Assembly: GCA_017632825.1 (NCBI GenBank)
Contig: JAGBQP010000005.1
Coordinates: 1 to 37,952, forward strand
DNA length: 37,952 nucleotides
Direction: 5' to 3'
From: Prevotella sp.
GTDB taxonomy: Bacteria > Bacteroidota > Bacteroidia > Bacteroidales > Bacteroidaceae
The notes under the pieces were generated by a model, which saw nothing but the letters and a program-made list of their open reading frames with translations, was not told where the DNA came from and did not search any database. A program made the position numbers and the translations under genes. Shown here in pieces: positions 8,060-16,728 of the stretch. Each line of letters begins with the position of its first letter. The stretch's first letter is position 1.

Positions 8060-10006
8060 ATGACATCATTTAACTATTGCGATGAGCGGTTCGCCGATGT
8101 GCAACTGCTCAGATATAAGCTTGAGACTTTTGAAAAGCTGTCTTTACAGCAGAAAAGCCTCATTTTCTATCTCTCACAGGCTACACTCTACGGCCGCGAC
8201 ATCACTTTTGACCAGTATGGTAAATATAACCTCCGCATCCGCAAGATGTTGGAGGTCATTTATACTGATGGGTCTATAAATCATGATACCGATGAGTTCC
8301 GTGCACTCGAAGTCTATCTTAAGCGTATATGGTTCTCGAGTGGTATCTACCATCATTACGGTTGTGAAAAATTCGTGCCCGAATTCTCTCCAGAATACTT
8401 GCGTGATGTACTGTTTCAGGTAGATTGTCATAGACTACCATTGGAGGCTGGTCAGACAGTAGAAGAATTGTTCAGCGAGTTGCGGCCTGTCATTTTCGAT
8501 CCGGCAGTATTGCCCAAGCGTGTTAATAAGGCCGATGGCGAGGATTTGGTGTTGACGTCAGCCTGTAATTTCTATGATGGTGTAACCCAGCAGGAAGCAG
8601 AACAATATTACGCTACTAAAAAAGATAGCCATGATGTGGAATCGCCTTCGTACGGTTTGAACACAACACTTGTTAAACATAATGGTAAACTATGCGAAGA
8701 TGTGTGGAAAGTTGGTGGACGGTATGGACGAGCCATACGTCACATCGTATATTGGCTAAAGAAGGCAGCTGGCGTTGCTGAGAATAATAGTCAGCGTAAG
8801 GTTATTGATACGCTCGTTGATTATTACGAAACTGGCGACCTGCGCTTGTTTGACAAATATAGTATCTTATGGCTACAATGTTTGGAGGGTAAGGTGGATT
8901 TCATTAATGGTTTTATTGAAGTATATGGAGACCCATTAGGGCTTAAGGGTTCTTGGGAAGGACTTGTGGAATATATTGATGAGAGTGCCACACATCGCAC
9001 ACGTACCATCGCCAACAATGCTCAGTGGTTTGAAGACCACTCGCCCATAGAGGCACGTTTCCGTAAACCTGTTGTCAAGGGTGTCTCGGCCAACGTTATA
9101 TGTGCAGCCATGTTAGGTGGTGAGGAATACCCCTCAACTGCCATAGGCATTAACTTGCCCAATGCTGATTGGATTCGTGCACGCTATGGTTCGAAAAGCA
9201 TTACCATATCAAACATTACCGATGCCTATAATAAAGCAGCTCATGGAAATGGCTTTAAGGAAGAGTTTGTTGATGATAAGGAAACGCTATCTCTTATAGA
9301 ACGTTATGGTGATTTGTGTGATAATCTGCATACTGATCTTCACGAATGTCTTGGACACGGTAGTGGCCAGCTGCTTCCTGGTGTTGACCCTGATGCACTA
9401 AAAGCCTATGGTAATACAATAGAAGAGGCACGTGCAGACCTCTTCGGGCTCTACTATATGGCTGACCCAAAACTTGTGGAACTTGGACTTCTCCCAGACA
9501 GAGAAGCATATAAGGCGCAATACTATTCATATATGATGAATGGCTTGATGACACAGCTCATTCGTATCACGCCAGGTCATCAAATTGAAGAGGCGCACAT
9601 GCGAAACCGGGCCCTGATAGCTCATTGGTGTGAGGCTCAAGGCGATGTTGTACGTTTGGTAAAAAGAAATGGGAAAACATATGTACACATCACAGATTAT
9701 CAGGCATTAAGACAGCTAATAGCAACGCTGCTTGCCGAGATACAGCGCATTAAGAGCGAGGGTGACTACGAGGCTGCACGACAACTTGTGGAATGCTATG
9801 CCGTCAAAGTGGACAGTGTGTTGCATGAGGAAGTACTTCAGCGTTACAGCCGTCTTAATCTTGCCCCATACAAGGGTTTTATTAATCCACAGCTTCTGCC
9901 TATTCGTGATGTTGAAGGAAAGATAATTGATGTGCAGGTCTATTATGGCGAGAGCTATGCTCATCAAATGTTGCGCTATAGTGCCGAGTACGGAACACTT
10001 ATATAG
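8060..10006 (+). CDS. Dipeptidyl peptidase III (peptidase family M49)
   Basis: The 648-aa zinc exopeptidase is predicted to release dipeptides from peptide N-termini. The zinc motif is HECLGH at residues 428-433, with the second motif EEARAD at 455-460; both are diagnostic of M49 and the Cys variant of HExxGH is known in Bacteroides enzymes. Length is near the usual 650-700 residues. No signal peptide or lipobox is visible at the chosen start, so this copy is predicted cytoplasmic, whereas I recall some Bacteroides homologues as lipoproteins. It lies 9 nt after the AraC-type gene, and a terminator-like hairpin follows at 10048. Confidence 0.92.
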   Translation: MTSFNYCDERFADVQLLRYKLETFEKLSLQQKSLIFYLSQATLYGRDITFDQYGKYNLRIRKMLEVIYTDGSINHDTDEFRALEVYLKRIWFSSGIYHHYGCEKFVPEFSPEYLRDVLFQVDCHRLPLEAGQTVEELFSELRPVIFDPAVLPKRVNKADGEDLVLTSACNFYDGVTQQEAEQYYATKKDSHDVESPSYGLNTTLVKHNGKLCEDVWKVGGRYGRAIRHIVYWLKKAAGVAENNSQRKVIDTLVDYYETGDLRLFDKYSILWLQCLEGKVDFINGFIEVYGDPLGLKGSWEGLVEYIDESATHRTRTIANNAQWFEDHSPIEARFRKPVVKGVSANVICAAMLGGEEYPSTAIGINLPNADWIRARYGSKSITISNITDAYNKAAHGNGFKEEFVDDKETLSLIERYGDLCDNLHTDLHECLGHGSGQLLPGVDPDALKAYGNTIEEARADLFGLYYMADPKLVELGLLPDREAYKAQYYSYMMNGLMTQLIRITPGHQIEEAHMRNRALIAHWCEAQGDVVRLVKRNGKTYVHITDYQALRQLIATLLAEIQRIKSEGDYEAARQLVECYAVKVDSVLHEEVLQRYSRLNLAPYKGFINPQLLPIRDVEGKIIDVQVYYGESYAHQMLRYSAEYGTLI

Positions 10007-10047
10007 TTATTCTATTGTGCAATGCCATTATTTGTTAAATGTAATAC

Positions 10048-10070
10048 TACAGAAAGTCTTCTGTATTTTA
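10048..10070 (+). terminator. Weak Rho-independent terminator after the M49 peptidase gene
   Basis: TACAGAA (10048-10054), a four-base loop and TTCTGTA (10059-10065) are followed by TTTTA. The stem is short and AT-rich, so termination may be partial. It lies 42 bp after the peptidase stop and 34 bp before the AlkD-like gene. Confidence 0.5.
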
Positions 10071-10098
10071 TTAACCCATTTCGTCTTCAATTTTTTCT

Positions 10099-10779
10099 AT
10101 GCCAACTATACTTACAATAGCGGATTTAGTCAAAGATGTTAAACAGTCATTCCGGCAGATGATGGATGGCTCTGTTGCTCAGTCAATGCGCGACAAAGGA
10201 CTGAACTACAACATAAACTGGGGGGCCACGCTGCCACGTTTAAGGGAAAAAGCAGAAGAACTGAAAGTGTTGTTTAATAATCGAAATACTGATACCAATA
10301 GTATTCCTTCAATTGATTGCAGTCAATACGACTTCGCTCTTGCTTTGTGGAAAGAGAATGTACGCGAGTGTAAGATTCTTGCAACGATGCTGATGCCGCC
10401 CAATGAAATACTGCCAGAGGTCATCGATATTTGGATGGAGCAGACGGAATCGTTGGAAATAGCCGAGCAAGCAGCAATGAACCTTTACCGCTTTTTACCT
10501 TATGCACCGGATAAAGCTTATCAATGGATAGCCAGTGATCGTGAACTCTATCAGCTCTGTGGATTCCATGTCCTAAGTCGGCTCTTTATGAATGGTCAAG
10601 AACCCAACGAACGTGGCATTAATGAGTTTGTAGATCAGGCATTGGCAGCAATCCAGGGACCCAGTATTGTGGTGAGAAAAGCTGCGTATAATGCTCTGCA
10701 GCGTTTCGCGGAGCTTGGTCTTGTTTATGAAAGGATAGCACAAAGTGCAATAAAACGCGCTAATTTAGACTTTTTATAA
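10099..10779 (+). CDS. AlkD-like HEAT-repeat protein, probably catalytically altered
   Basis: The 226-aa, all-helical protein resembles the DNA alkylation repair (AlkD/AlkC) HEAT-repeat family, for example ALWKENVRECKILATMLMPP near residues 77-97. In AlkD the motif WWDTVD supplies Trp109 and Asp113. By eye the matching place here reads SLEIAE, so Trp and Asp appear replaced by Leu and Glu, and the later Trp187 has no clear equivalent. It may therefore bind DNA without base excision, or the register may be off. No signal peptide. It sits between a weak terminator and the fur-like promoter and has no obvious promoter of its own. Confidence 0.7.
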   Translation: MPTILTIADLVKDVKQSFRQMMDGSVAQSMRDKGLNYNINWGATLPRLREKAEELKVLFNNRNTDTNSIPSIDCSQYDFALALWKENVRECKILATMLMPPNEILPEVIDIWMEQTESLEIAEQAAMNLYRFLPYAPDKAYQWIASDRELYQLCGFHVLSRLFMNGQEPNERGINEFVDQALAAIQGPSIVVRKAAYNALQRFAELGLVYERIAQSAIKRANLDFL

Positions 10780-10811
10780 CTTCAAACGCTCGTTTTCCGA
10801 CATTTTTGTTG

Positions 10812-10819
10812 TACCTTTG
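10812..10819 (+). promoter_or_regulatory. Probable -7 box (TACCTTTG) of the fur-purA-hisS-tamL operon
   Basis: TACCTTTG fits TAnnTTTG and ends 24 bp before the fur-like ATG. No good TTTG is found 19-21 bp upstream, so the -33 element is weak or the promoter depends on an activator. Confidence 0.6.
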
Positions 10820-10843
10820 TGCGGTTTATGAAGTTATGACAAG

Positions 10844-11350
10844 ATGAAAGAAAGTGTAAAGACAGCTGTAGAGCATATTCTGGACAGCTATCTGGAAATG
10901 AATAATCATCGCAAGACGCCTGAACGTTACGCGATATTGAATGCTGTATATAGCATCAATGGCCATTTTTCACTCGATGTACTGAGTGAGAAGTTAGCGG
11001 TGGAATATAAGTTCCCGGTAAGTAGGGCAACTCTGTACAACACATTGAACCTATTTATGGAACTGCGACTGGTAATACGTCACCGTTTCCAGGGAACTAC
11101 AATGTATGAGGCGTGCTATGACAACAATAGTCATTGCCATCAAATGTGTACTGTCTGCGGTAAAGTGAGTGAGGTCAGATCGCCCGAGATTTCTGAAGCC
11201 ATTGACGCACTCCATCTGAAGCGATTTCGCAAAGACGGCTATACATTATATATATATGGCATTTGCTCTACGTGCCAATCGAAACTGACTCGAATGAAAA
11301 GGGCTTTGAACAAAAAGAAAATAACAATAAAAACCACAAAAGACAAATGA
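10844..11350 (+). CDS. Fur-family metal-dependent transcriptional regulator
   Basis: The 168-aa protein has the Fur fold order: winged helix with SRATLYNTL (60-68) as recognition helix, then a dimerisation domain with structural-zinc pairs C102/C105 and C141/C144. The usual His-rich sensing segment HHxHxxC is altered here to HCHQMC (97-102), and a later position commonly His appears to be Tyr, so metal or peroxide sensing may differ. The C-terminus is unusually basic (about 15 residues rich in Lys). Its TGA overlaps the purA ATG. It could be Fur-, Zur- or PerR-like; sequence alone does not decide. Confidence 0.88.
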   Translation: MKESVKTAVEHILDSYLEMNNHRKTPERYAILNAVYSINGHFSLDVLSEKLAVEYKFPVSRATLYNTLNLFMELRLVIRHRFQGTTMYEACYDNNSHCHQMCTVCGKVSEVRSPEISEAIDALHLKRFRKDGYTLYIYGICSTCQSKLTRMKRALNKKKITIKTTKDK

Positions 11351-12618
11351 ACAAAGGTAAGGTTGACGTCCTGCTGGGTTTACAGTGGGGCGATGAAGGT
11401 AAAGGAAAGGTGGTCGATGTGCTGACCCCGAAGTATGACGTTATTGCCCGCTTTCAGGGTGGCCCCAATGCTGGTCACACACTGGAGTTCGAAGGACAAA
11501 AGTACGTACTCCGCTCCATCCCCTCAGGAATCTTCCAAGGAGGAAAGGTTAACATCATTGGTAATGGCGTGGTGTTGGCTCCCGATCTCTTCATGGACGA
11601 AGCTAAAGCGCTTGAGCAAAGTGGACACGAACTGAAATCGCGCTTGCATATTTCTAAGAAAGCACATCTCATTATGCCGACGCACCGCGTGCTTGACGCT
11701 GCTTACGAGGCTCAGAAAGGAAAAAACAAAGTAGGCACCACAGGCAAAGGCATCGGTCCGACATACACAGACAAAGTGTCTCGCAATGGCTTGCGTGTAG
11801 GTGATATTCTAGAGAACTTTCCAGAGAAGTATGCTGCTGCCAAGGCTCGCCACGAAGCAATTCTGAAGTCATTGAATTTTGAGTACGATATAACTGAAGT
11901 GGAGAAGAAATGGCTGGAGGGTATTGAGTATCTGCGCCAGTTCTCCATCGTAGATAGCGAGCATGAGATCAATAACATTCTAAAGAGTGGTCAGAGTGTT
12001 CTCTGTGAGGGTGCTCAGGGTACCATGCTTGACATTGATTTCGGTAGTTATCCTTTTGTAACCTCATCGAATACAATTTGTGCTGGTGCCTGCACTGGTT
12101 TGGGTATTGGTCCTAACAAGATTGGCGATGTGTTTGGTATCATGAAGGCTTACTGCACACGAGTAGGTGCTGGTCCGTTCCCAACGGAACTGTTCGACGA
12201 AACGGGTAAGAAAATTCGCGACTTAGGGCACGAATATGGTGCTGTTACAGGTCGTGAGCGTCGTTGTGGTTGGATTGACCTTGTGGCACTGAAATATTCG
12301 ATTATGGTCAATGGCGTTACGAAACTCATTATGATGAAGAGTGATGTTCTTGATGGCTTCTATACTATCAAGGCTTGCGTGGCTTACAAACAGAATGGTC
12401 AGGAAATCGACTATTTCCCTTATAATATTGAAGATGGTATAGAGCCTATCTACAAGGAATTGCCAGGTTGGAAGACCGATATGACACGCTTTACCAAAGA
12501 AGACCAGTTCCCGAAGGAGTTTAATGACTACATTACATTCCTTGAGAAAGAGCTTGAAACTCCCATTGCAATTATTTCAATAGGTCCAGATCGTGACCAG
12601 ACAATCGTAAGAAAGTAA
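11347..12618 (+). CDS. purA: Adenylosuccinate synthetase PurA
   Basis: PurA makes adenylosuccinate from IMP, aspartate and GTP, the first committed step to AMP. From the ATG at 11347 the protein is 423 aa and begins directly with the conserved N-terminus containing GDEGKGK (residues 15-21) and GGPNAGHT (38-45). GKGIGPTY and EGAQGTMLDIDFG follow in the expected order. The upstream in-frame extension to 11263 is inside the fur-like gene and is not used; the chosen ATG overlaps the fur stop as ATGA. hisS starts immediately after its stop codon with no spacer. Confidence 0.97.
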   Translation: MNKGKVDVLLGLQWGDEGKGKVVDVLTPKYDVIARFQGGPNAGHTLEFEGQKYVLRSIPSGIFQGGKVNIIGNGVVLAPDLFMDEAKALEQSGHELKSRLHISKKAHLIMPTHRVLDAAYEAQKGKNKVGTTGKGIGPTYTDKVSRNGLRVGDILENFPEKYAAAKARHEAILKSLNFEYDITEVEKKWLEGIEYLRQFSIVDSEHEINNILKSGQSVLCEGAQGTMLDIDFGSYPFVTSSNTICAGACTGLGIGPNKIGDVFGIMKAYCTRVGAGPFPTELFDETGKKIRDLGHEYGAVTGRERRCGWIDLVALKYSIMVNGVTKLIMMKSDVLDGFYTIKACVAYKQNGQEIDYFPYNIEDGIEPIYKELPGWKTDMTRFTKEDQFPKEFNDYITFLEKELETPIAIISIGPDRDQTIVRK

Positions 12619-13998
12619 ATGGCACAAAAACCAAGTATACCTAAAGGTACTCGCGACTTCGGCCCTCAGGAGATGGCTCGTCGCAATTATATATTCGACA
12701 CCATCAAGCAAGTTTACCAACTTTATGGTTTTCAGCAGATTGAGACGCCTGCTATGGAGACACTCGCCACGCTGATGGGAAAGTACGGAGAAGAGGGTGA
12801 TAAACTACTTTTCAAAGTACTTAACTCTGGTGATTTCTTATCAAAGGTCTCTGATGAGGAACTGCAGGATCGTAATGCACTTCACTTAGCAGCCAAATTG
12901 TGCGAGAAAGGTCTTCGCTATGACCTTACTGTACCTTTTGCCCGTTATGTAGTGATGCATCGTGAGGAGCTTCAGTTACCTTTCAAGCGTTATCAAATGC
13001 AACCTGTGTGGCGTGCAGATCGTCCGCAGAAGGGTCGTTATCGTGAGTTTTGGCAGTTCGATGGCGATATTGTTGGTTCCGATTCGCTACTCAACGAAGT
13101 AGAACTGATGCAGATTGTTGATACTGTCTTTACTCGTTTCGGTGTTCGCGTACAGATTAAGATTAACAACCGAAAGATTCTCAGCGGTATAGCCGAAGTT
13201 ATCGGTGCTGCCGACAAGATCGTTGACATTACTGTGGCCATCGACAAGCTCGATAAGATTGGTATCGAAAATGTTAATGCGGAGCTGCGTGAGGATGGTC
13301 TTACAGAAGAGCAGATAGAGAAACTGCAGCCTATCATCTTGCTTGAAGGTACAAATGAGGAAAAATTGACCGTCATAGCTGAGGTCTTGAAAGACTCTGA
13401 AATAGGTATAAAAGGAGTGGATGAGCTGCGTTTGATTCTTTCATCGTTGGGAGCAGGAAACGCGTCTGCTACTTCTGTGCTGAACAACGAGCTACAGCTT
13501 GATTTGACATTGGCACGTGGTCTGAACTATTATACTGGAGCTATTTTTGAAGTAAAGGCGCTCGATGTGCAGATAGGTTCTATCACTGGTGGAGGCCGTT
13601 ACGATAATCTGACTGGCATTTTCGGTATGCCTGGCATTTCTGGTGTAGGAATCTCGTTTGGTGTTGATCGTATCTACGACGTACTTAATCAGCTCAACGC
13701 TTATCCTCAGGATGCGACCAATGGCACACAATTGCTATTCATTAATTTTGGCGACAAGGAAACTGCTTATGTTATGCCAGCCGTTGCAAAGGCACGTCAA
13801 GCAGGAATTCGTACAGAACTCTTTCCTGATGCTACGAAGATGAAAAAGCAGATGGCCTATGCTAATGCAAAACAGATTCCTTATGTCGTACTGGCTGGAG
13901 AAAATGAAATCAATGAAGGCAAGTTGACGCTGAAGAACATGGTAACTGGCAAACAACAAATGGTCACTGTCGAAGAATTGATAAATTGCGTTAAGTAA
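12619..13998 (+). CDS. hisS: Histidyl-tRNA synthetase HisS
   Basis: This 459-aa class II synthetase charges tRNA-His. Visible motifs are [12 protein letters not shown] in the catalytic domain, motif 2 as [21 protein letters not shown], the histidine-binding [12 protein letters not shown] and motif 3 in GGGRYDNL. The C-terminal anticodon-binding domain covers roughly residues 365-459. The ATG follows the purA TAA with zero spacing and the tamL start lies 9 nt after its own stop, so it sits in the middle of a compact operon. Confidence 0.97.
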   Translation: MAQKPSIPKGTRDFGPQEMARRNYIFDTIKQVYQLYGFQQIETPAMETLATLMGKYGEEGDKLLFKVLNSGDFLSKVSDEELQDRNALHLAAKLCEKGLRYDLTVPFARYVVMHREELQLPFKRYQMQPVWRADRPQKGRYREFWQFDGDIVGSDSLLNEVELMQIVDTVFTRFGVRVQIKINNRKILSGIAEVIGAADKIVDITVAIDKLDKIGIENVNAELREDGLTEEQIEKLQPIILLEGTNEEKLTVIAEVLKDSEIGIKGVDELRLILSSLGAGNASATSVLNNELQLDLTLARGLNYYTGAIFEVKALDVQIGSITGGGRYDNLTGIFGMPGISGVGISFGVDRIYDVLNQLNAYPQDATNGTQLLFINFGDKETAYVMPAVAKARQAGIRTELFPDATKMKKQMAYANAKQIPYVVLAGENEINEGKLTLKNMVTGKQQMVTVEELINCVK

Positions 13999-14007
13999 AC
14001 CGCATAC

Positions 14008-16233
14008 GTGAAATTCTATAGGATAGCTTCCCCTATGCTGCTATCCGCAGCTCTACTGTTGGGCGCGTGCTCGGAAACGAAGTACGTGCCCGACGGTATG
14101 TATCTGCTCGATGGTGTCAAAGTGCGTGTAGATGGCGACAATTATGTTGGCATCAATCCCGGCCAACTCAAGGATTATGTCCGTCAACGCGGCAATGCCC
14201 GTTGGTTCTCATCGGTAAAACTGCCACTCCATGTGTATTCTCTTTCTGGACGCGACACTACTAAATGGATAAATCGTCTGCTCCGCAACATCGGAGAACC
14301 ACCCGTATTGCTCGATACCACATTGGCTAACCTTTCATGTCGTGACATTCGTCAGTCGCTCAAGAATAGTGGTTATTTGGATGCCGAGGTTGAAATGTTA
14401 CCTATTACTCACGGCAAGAAAGTTACGGCCAATTACATGTTACAGCCAGGCTTGGCCTATTTCGTCGGTAAGGTAAACTATCGCATTGATGATTCTCAGA
14501 TTCGACAATTGCTGGCACTTGACGATACTGTTAACCAACAAATCCGCAGTGGTCAGCAGTTTAACGTGTCGCTGCTTGATCAAGAACGTAAGCGACTGAC
14601 TCAGTTACTGACAGACAATGGCTACTTCCGTTTTCATAAAGACAATATCACTTTTATAGCGGATACATCATCCAGCTCGCAACATGTGGATGTCACTCTA
14701 TGGTTGCGAAACTTCCGAAACATTCAGTTACGGGACACTCTGCACAGTCGGTATCGCGTAGCTTCTATCACCTATGAGAGCGGTAATCCTAAGGATAGTA
14801 TCATCCACCTGCGTAAAGGAATTCTCGATGAATGTACTCATATGGATCCCGGTGATTATTATTCAGCTACAGCCTTACGCAATACTTACAATCACTTCGG
14901 CCGACTCGGAGCCGTTCGATATACGAACATTGCTTTTACCGAGAGGCTCGATACAGCTTTGCTTGACTGTACGATTCAGTTACAGAACCAGAAACCATCG
15001 ACAATCAGCTTCCAGCCAGAGGGTACCAATACTGCAGGTGATCTCGGCGCTGCAGCCTCTTTAACGTATCAAAATCGCAACCTGTTTCGCGGTTCTGAGA
15101 ATTTCAGTATTGAACTTCGTGGCGCTTACGAAGCTATTCGTGGACTTGAAGGTTACAGTAATCAAGACTTTGTGGAGTATAGTTTGGAGACACGTTTGCA
15201 ATTTCCACGTTTTATTGTGCCTTTTTTGAATAAACAAGTACGCCGTAATGTCAATGCCACCAGTGAGGTGTCATTACTTTACGACCTACAGAATCGTCCA
15301 GAGTTTCATCGTCGTGTCGTTTCCACAACTTGGCGATATAAGTGGCAACCGCAGAACAAACGGCATCAGTATCAGCTTGATTTGCTCGATCTTAACTACG
15401 TTTTCATGCCTTGGATAAGCGAGACTTTCCGGTCGCTATATCTTGACGATGTTTCAAGTCGCAATGCAATTCTGCGTTACAACTATGAGGACCTGTTTAT
15501 TACAAAGATTGGATTTGGCTATGGTTTCAATGATGGTCAGACGGCTCTGAAAACGAATCTCGAAACATCAGGCAATCTTCTCGGTCTCGGATCACAACTC
15601 TTTGGAGCCCAAAAGGACAGTCGCGGTCAGTATAATGTTTTTAACATAGCGTATGCTCAATATGTGAAGGCCGATATCGATTTGACACGCAGCCTGCAGC
15701 TAGACTATAACAACCAGCTCGTTTTTCATCTTGGTCTTGGTGTTGCTTACCCCTATGGCAATTCTTCGGTACTACCCTTTGAGAAACGATATTTCTCTGG
15801 AGGCGCCAATAGCGTGCGTGGATGGAGCGTACGCCGCTTGGGACCTGGCAAGTATAAGGGAAGAGACGGACGTATAGACTTTATTAACCAGACGGGCGAT
15901 ATGAAACTGGACTTAAATGCAGAGTATCGTACTCGTCTTTTCTGGAAGTTCGGTGGTGCGCTATTCGTTGATGCGGGTAACATCTGGACACTCCGACAAT
16001 ACAAAGAACAACCGGGAGGACAATTCTCGTTGAAGGAATTCCCAAGCCAGATTGCGGTTAGCTACGGCATGGGTTTGCGCATCAACTTCGACTATTTTAT
16101 TGTACGTTTCGACCTTGGAATGAAAGCAATCAATCCTGCTTATGAAGAGGATGATTCCGAACACTACCCGTTGCTACATCCCCGGTTCAGTCGTGATTAT
16201 GCTTTTCACTTCGCGGTAGGCCTTCCATTCTGA
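14008..16233 (+). CDS. tamL: TamL-type outer-membrane assembly lipoprotein (BamA/TamA family)
   Basis: The 741-aa protein has a lipoprotein signal with lipobox LLGAC (Cys21), POTRA-like repeats over about the first 330 residues and a C-terminal 16-strand-type barrel ending in VGLPF. A BamA-superfamily barrel with a lipidated N-terminus is the pattern of Bacteroidota TamL, which assists outer-membrane protein insertion. The GTG at 14008 is preferred over the ATG at 14035 because it supplies the basic n-region MKFYR; the hisS stop lies in the same frame just upstream. No tamB follows. Its last 47 bases overlap an opposite-strand lipoprotein gene. Confidence 0.88.
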   Translation: MKFYRIASPMLLSAALLLGACSETKYVPDGMYLLDGVKVRVDGDNYVGINPGQLKDYVRQRGNARWFSSVKLPLHVYSLSGRDTTKWINRLLRNIGEPPVLLDTTLANLSCRDIRQSLKNSGYLDAEVEMLPITHGKKVTANYMLQPGLAYFVGKVNYRIDDSQIRQLLALDDTVNQQIRSGQQFNVSLLDQERKRLTQLLTDNGYFRFHKDNITFIADTSSSSQHVDVTLWLRNFRNIQLRDTLHSRYRVASITYESGNPKDSIIHLRKGILDECTHMDPGDYYSATALRNTYNHFGRLGAVRYTNIAFTERLDTALLDCTIQLQNQKPSTISFQPEGTNTAGDLGAAASLTYQNRNLFRGSENFSIELRGAYEAIRGLEGYSNQDFVEYSLETRLQFPRFIVPFLNKQVRRNVNATSEVSLLYDLQNRPEFHRRVVSTTWRYKWQPQNKRHQYQLDLLDLNYVFMPWISETFRSLYLDDVSSRNAILRYNYEDLFITKIGFGYGFNDGQTALKTNLETSGNLLGLGSQLFGAQKDSRGQYNVFNIAYAQYVKADIDLTRSLQLDYNNQLVFHLGLGVAYPYGNSSVLPFEKRYFSGGANSVRGWSVRRLGPGKYKGRDGRIDFINQTGDMKLDLNAEYRTRLFWKFGGALFVDAGNIWTLRQYKEQPGGQFSLKEFPSQIAVSYGMGLRINFDYFIVRFDLGMKAINPAYEEDDSEHYPLLHPRFSRDYAFHFAVGLPF

Positions 16234-16639
16234 CTATCCATTTTCCATTGCGAGCAACTACATTCAGTACGAACAATCCTTCCCGTTTGAACACTCCAGG
16301 TCGGCCAATGCTGTCGGTTGCCATGTAGTTTTCTACAGTTAACCATGCTTTGCAAGTCGAGTCGTTCACCATCTGGCAGTCTGTAAGTTCTACGCTGGCT
16401 TCCGTCTGTCGTGTGTTCAGTACGTCTATGTCTTCCTGTGTTATATTAGATGCTGCAAAACTAATCCACTTTGCTGACTCCGTTGTGGACAGTTCCAATG
16501 CCTGTTTGAAGTTATAGTTGAAGTAAGCTTCGGCAAAATAGGTGGCAGCCTGTCCAGCCTTCTCTGTCTGAGGCGTGCTGCCGTCAGAACAAGACGTCAT
16601 AGAGACCACTACTGTCATGATGAGAGCATTTTTTTTCAT
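16187..16639 (-). CDS. Small lipoprotein, DUF4878/NTF2-like
   Basis: The 150-aa protein has a lipoprotein signal with Cys17 (VSMTSC followed by SDGS). The mature part looks like a small NTF2-like domain: a helix with AATYFAEAYFNYNFKQAL followed by strands ending in KWIVRMEGLPR, as in DUF4878-type proteins (recalled, not searched). It probably sits in the periplasm anchored to a membrane; ligand unknown. Its 3' end overlaps the last 47 nt of tamL on the opposite strand. A TACCTTTG box lies 23 bp upstream of its start. Confidence 0.8.
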   Translation of the reverse strand: MKKNALIMTVVVSMTSCSDGSTPQTEKAGQAATYFAEAYFNYNFKQALELSTTESAKWISFAASNITQEDIDVLNTRQTEASVELTDCQMVNDSTCKAWLTVENYMATDSIGRPGVFKREGLFVLNVVARNGKWIVRMEGLPRSEKHNHD

Positions 16640-16661
16640 AGTCGAAAATCTTAATAAAGTA

Positions 16662-16669
16662 CAAAGGTA
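16662..16669 (-). promoter_or_regulatory. Probable -7 box (TACCTTTG) for the small lipoprotein gene
   Basis: On the minus strand TACCTTTG matches the consensus 23 bp upstream of the start codon. No clear TTTG is present at the -33 position. It lies only 10 bp from the -33 box of the divergent metallo-hydrolase promoter, so the two promoters overlap. Confidence 0.5.
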
Positions 16670-16678
16670 GTGATTTCC

Positions 16679-16710
16679 TTTGGTTATCCCGTCATTTTTT
16701 GTTACTTTTG
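16679..16710 (+). promoter_or_regulatory. Bacteroidota promoter for the YycJ-like gene
   Basis: TTTG at 16679-16682 and TACTTTTG at 16703-16710 are spaced by exactly 20 bp. The predicted transcription start near 16717 leaves a 5' leader of only about 12 nt before the ATG at 16729, which also rules out the upstream in-frame start at 16699. Confidence 0.8.
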
Positions 16711-16728
16711 CACAAAATTAACGACAAA

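Noticed and set aside
8117..8140. Sequence GAGACTTTTGAAAAG resembling the 21-nt repeat unit
   Set aside because: It lies within the dipeptidyl peptidase coding frame, lacks the ATACTCC part and has no inverted partner.
11263..11346. Upstream start for purA
   Set aside because: The extension lies within the fur-like gene and adds 28 unconserved polar residues; the ATG at 11347 matches the PurA N-terminus.
13038..13487. 149-codon frame opposite hisS
   Set aside because: Ser-rich shadow of a certain hisS frame with no domain signature.
16699..16728. Upstream start for the YycJ-like gene
   Set aside because: It would place the start codon upstream of the -7 box of its own promoter; the protein family begins at the ATG at 16729.
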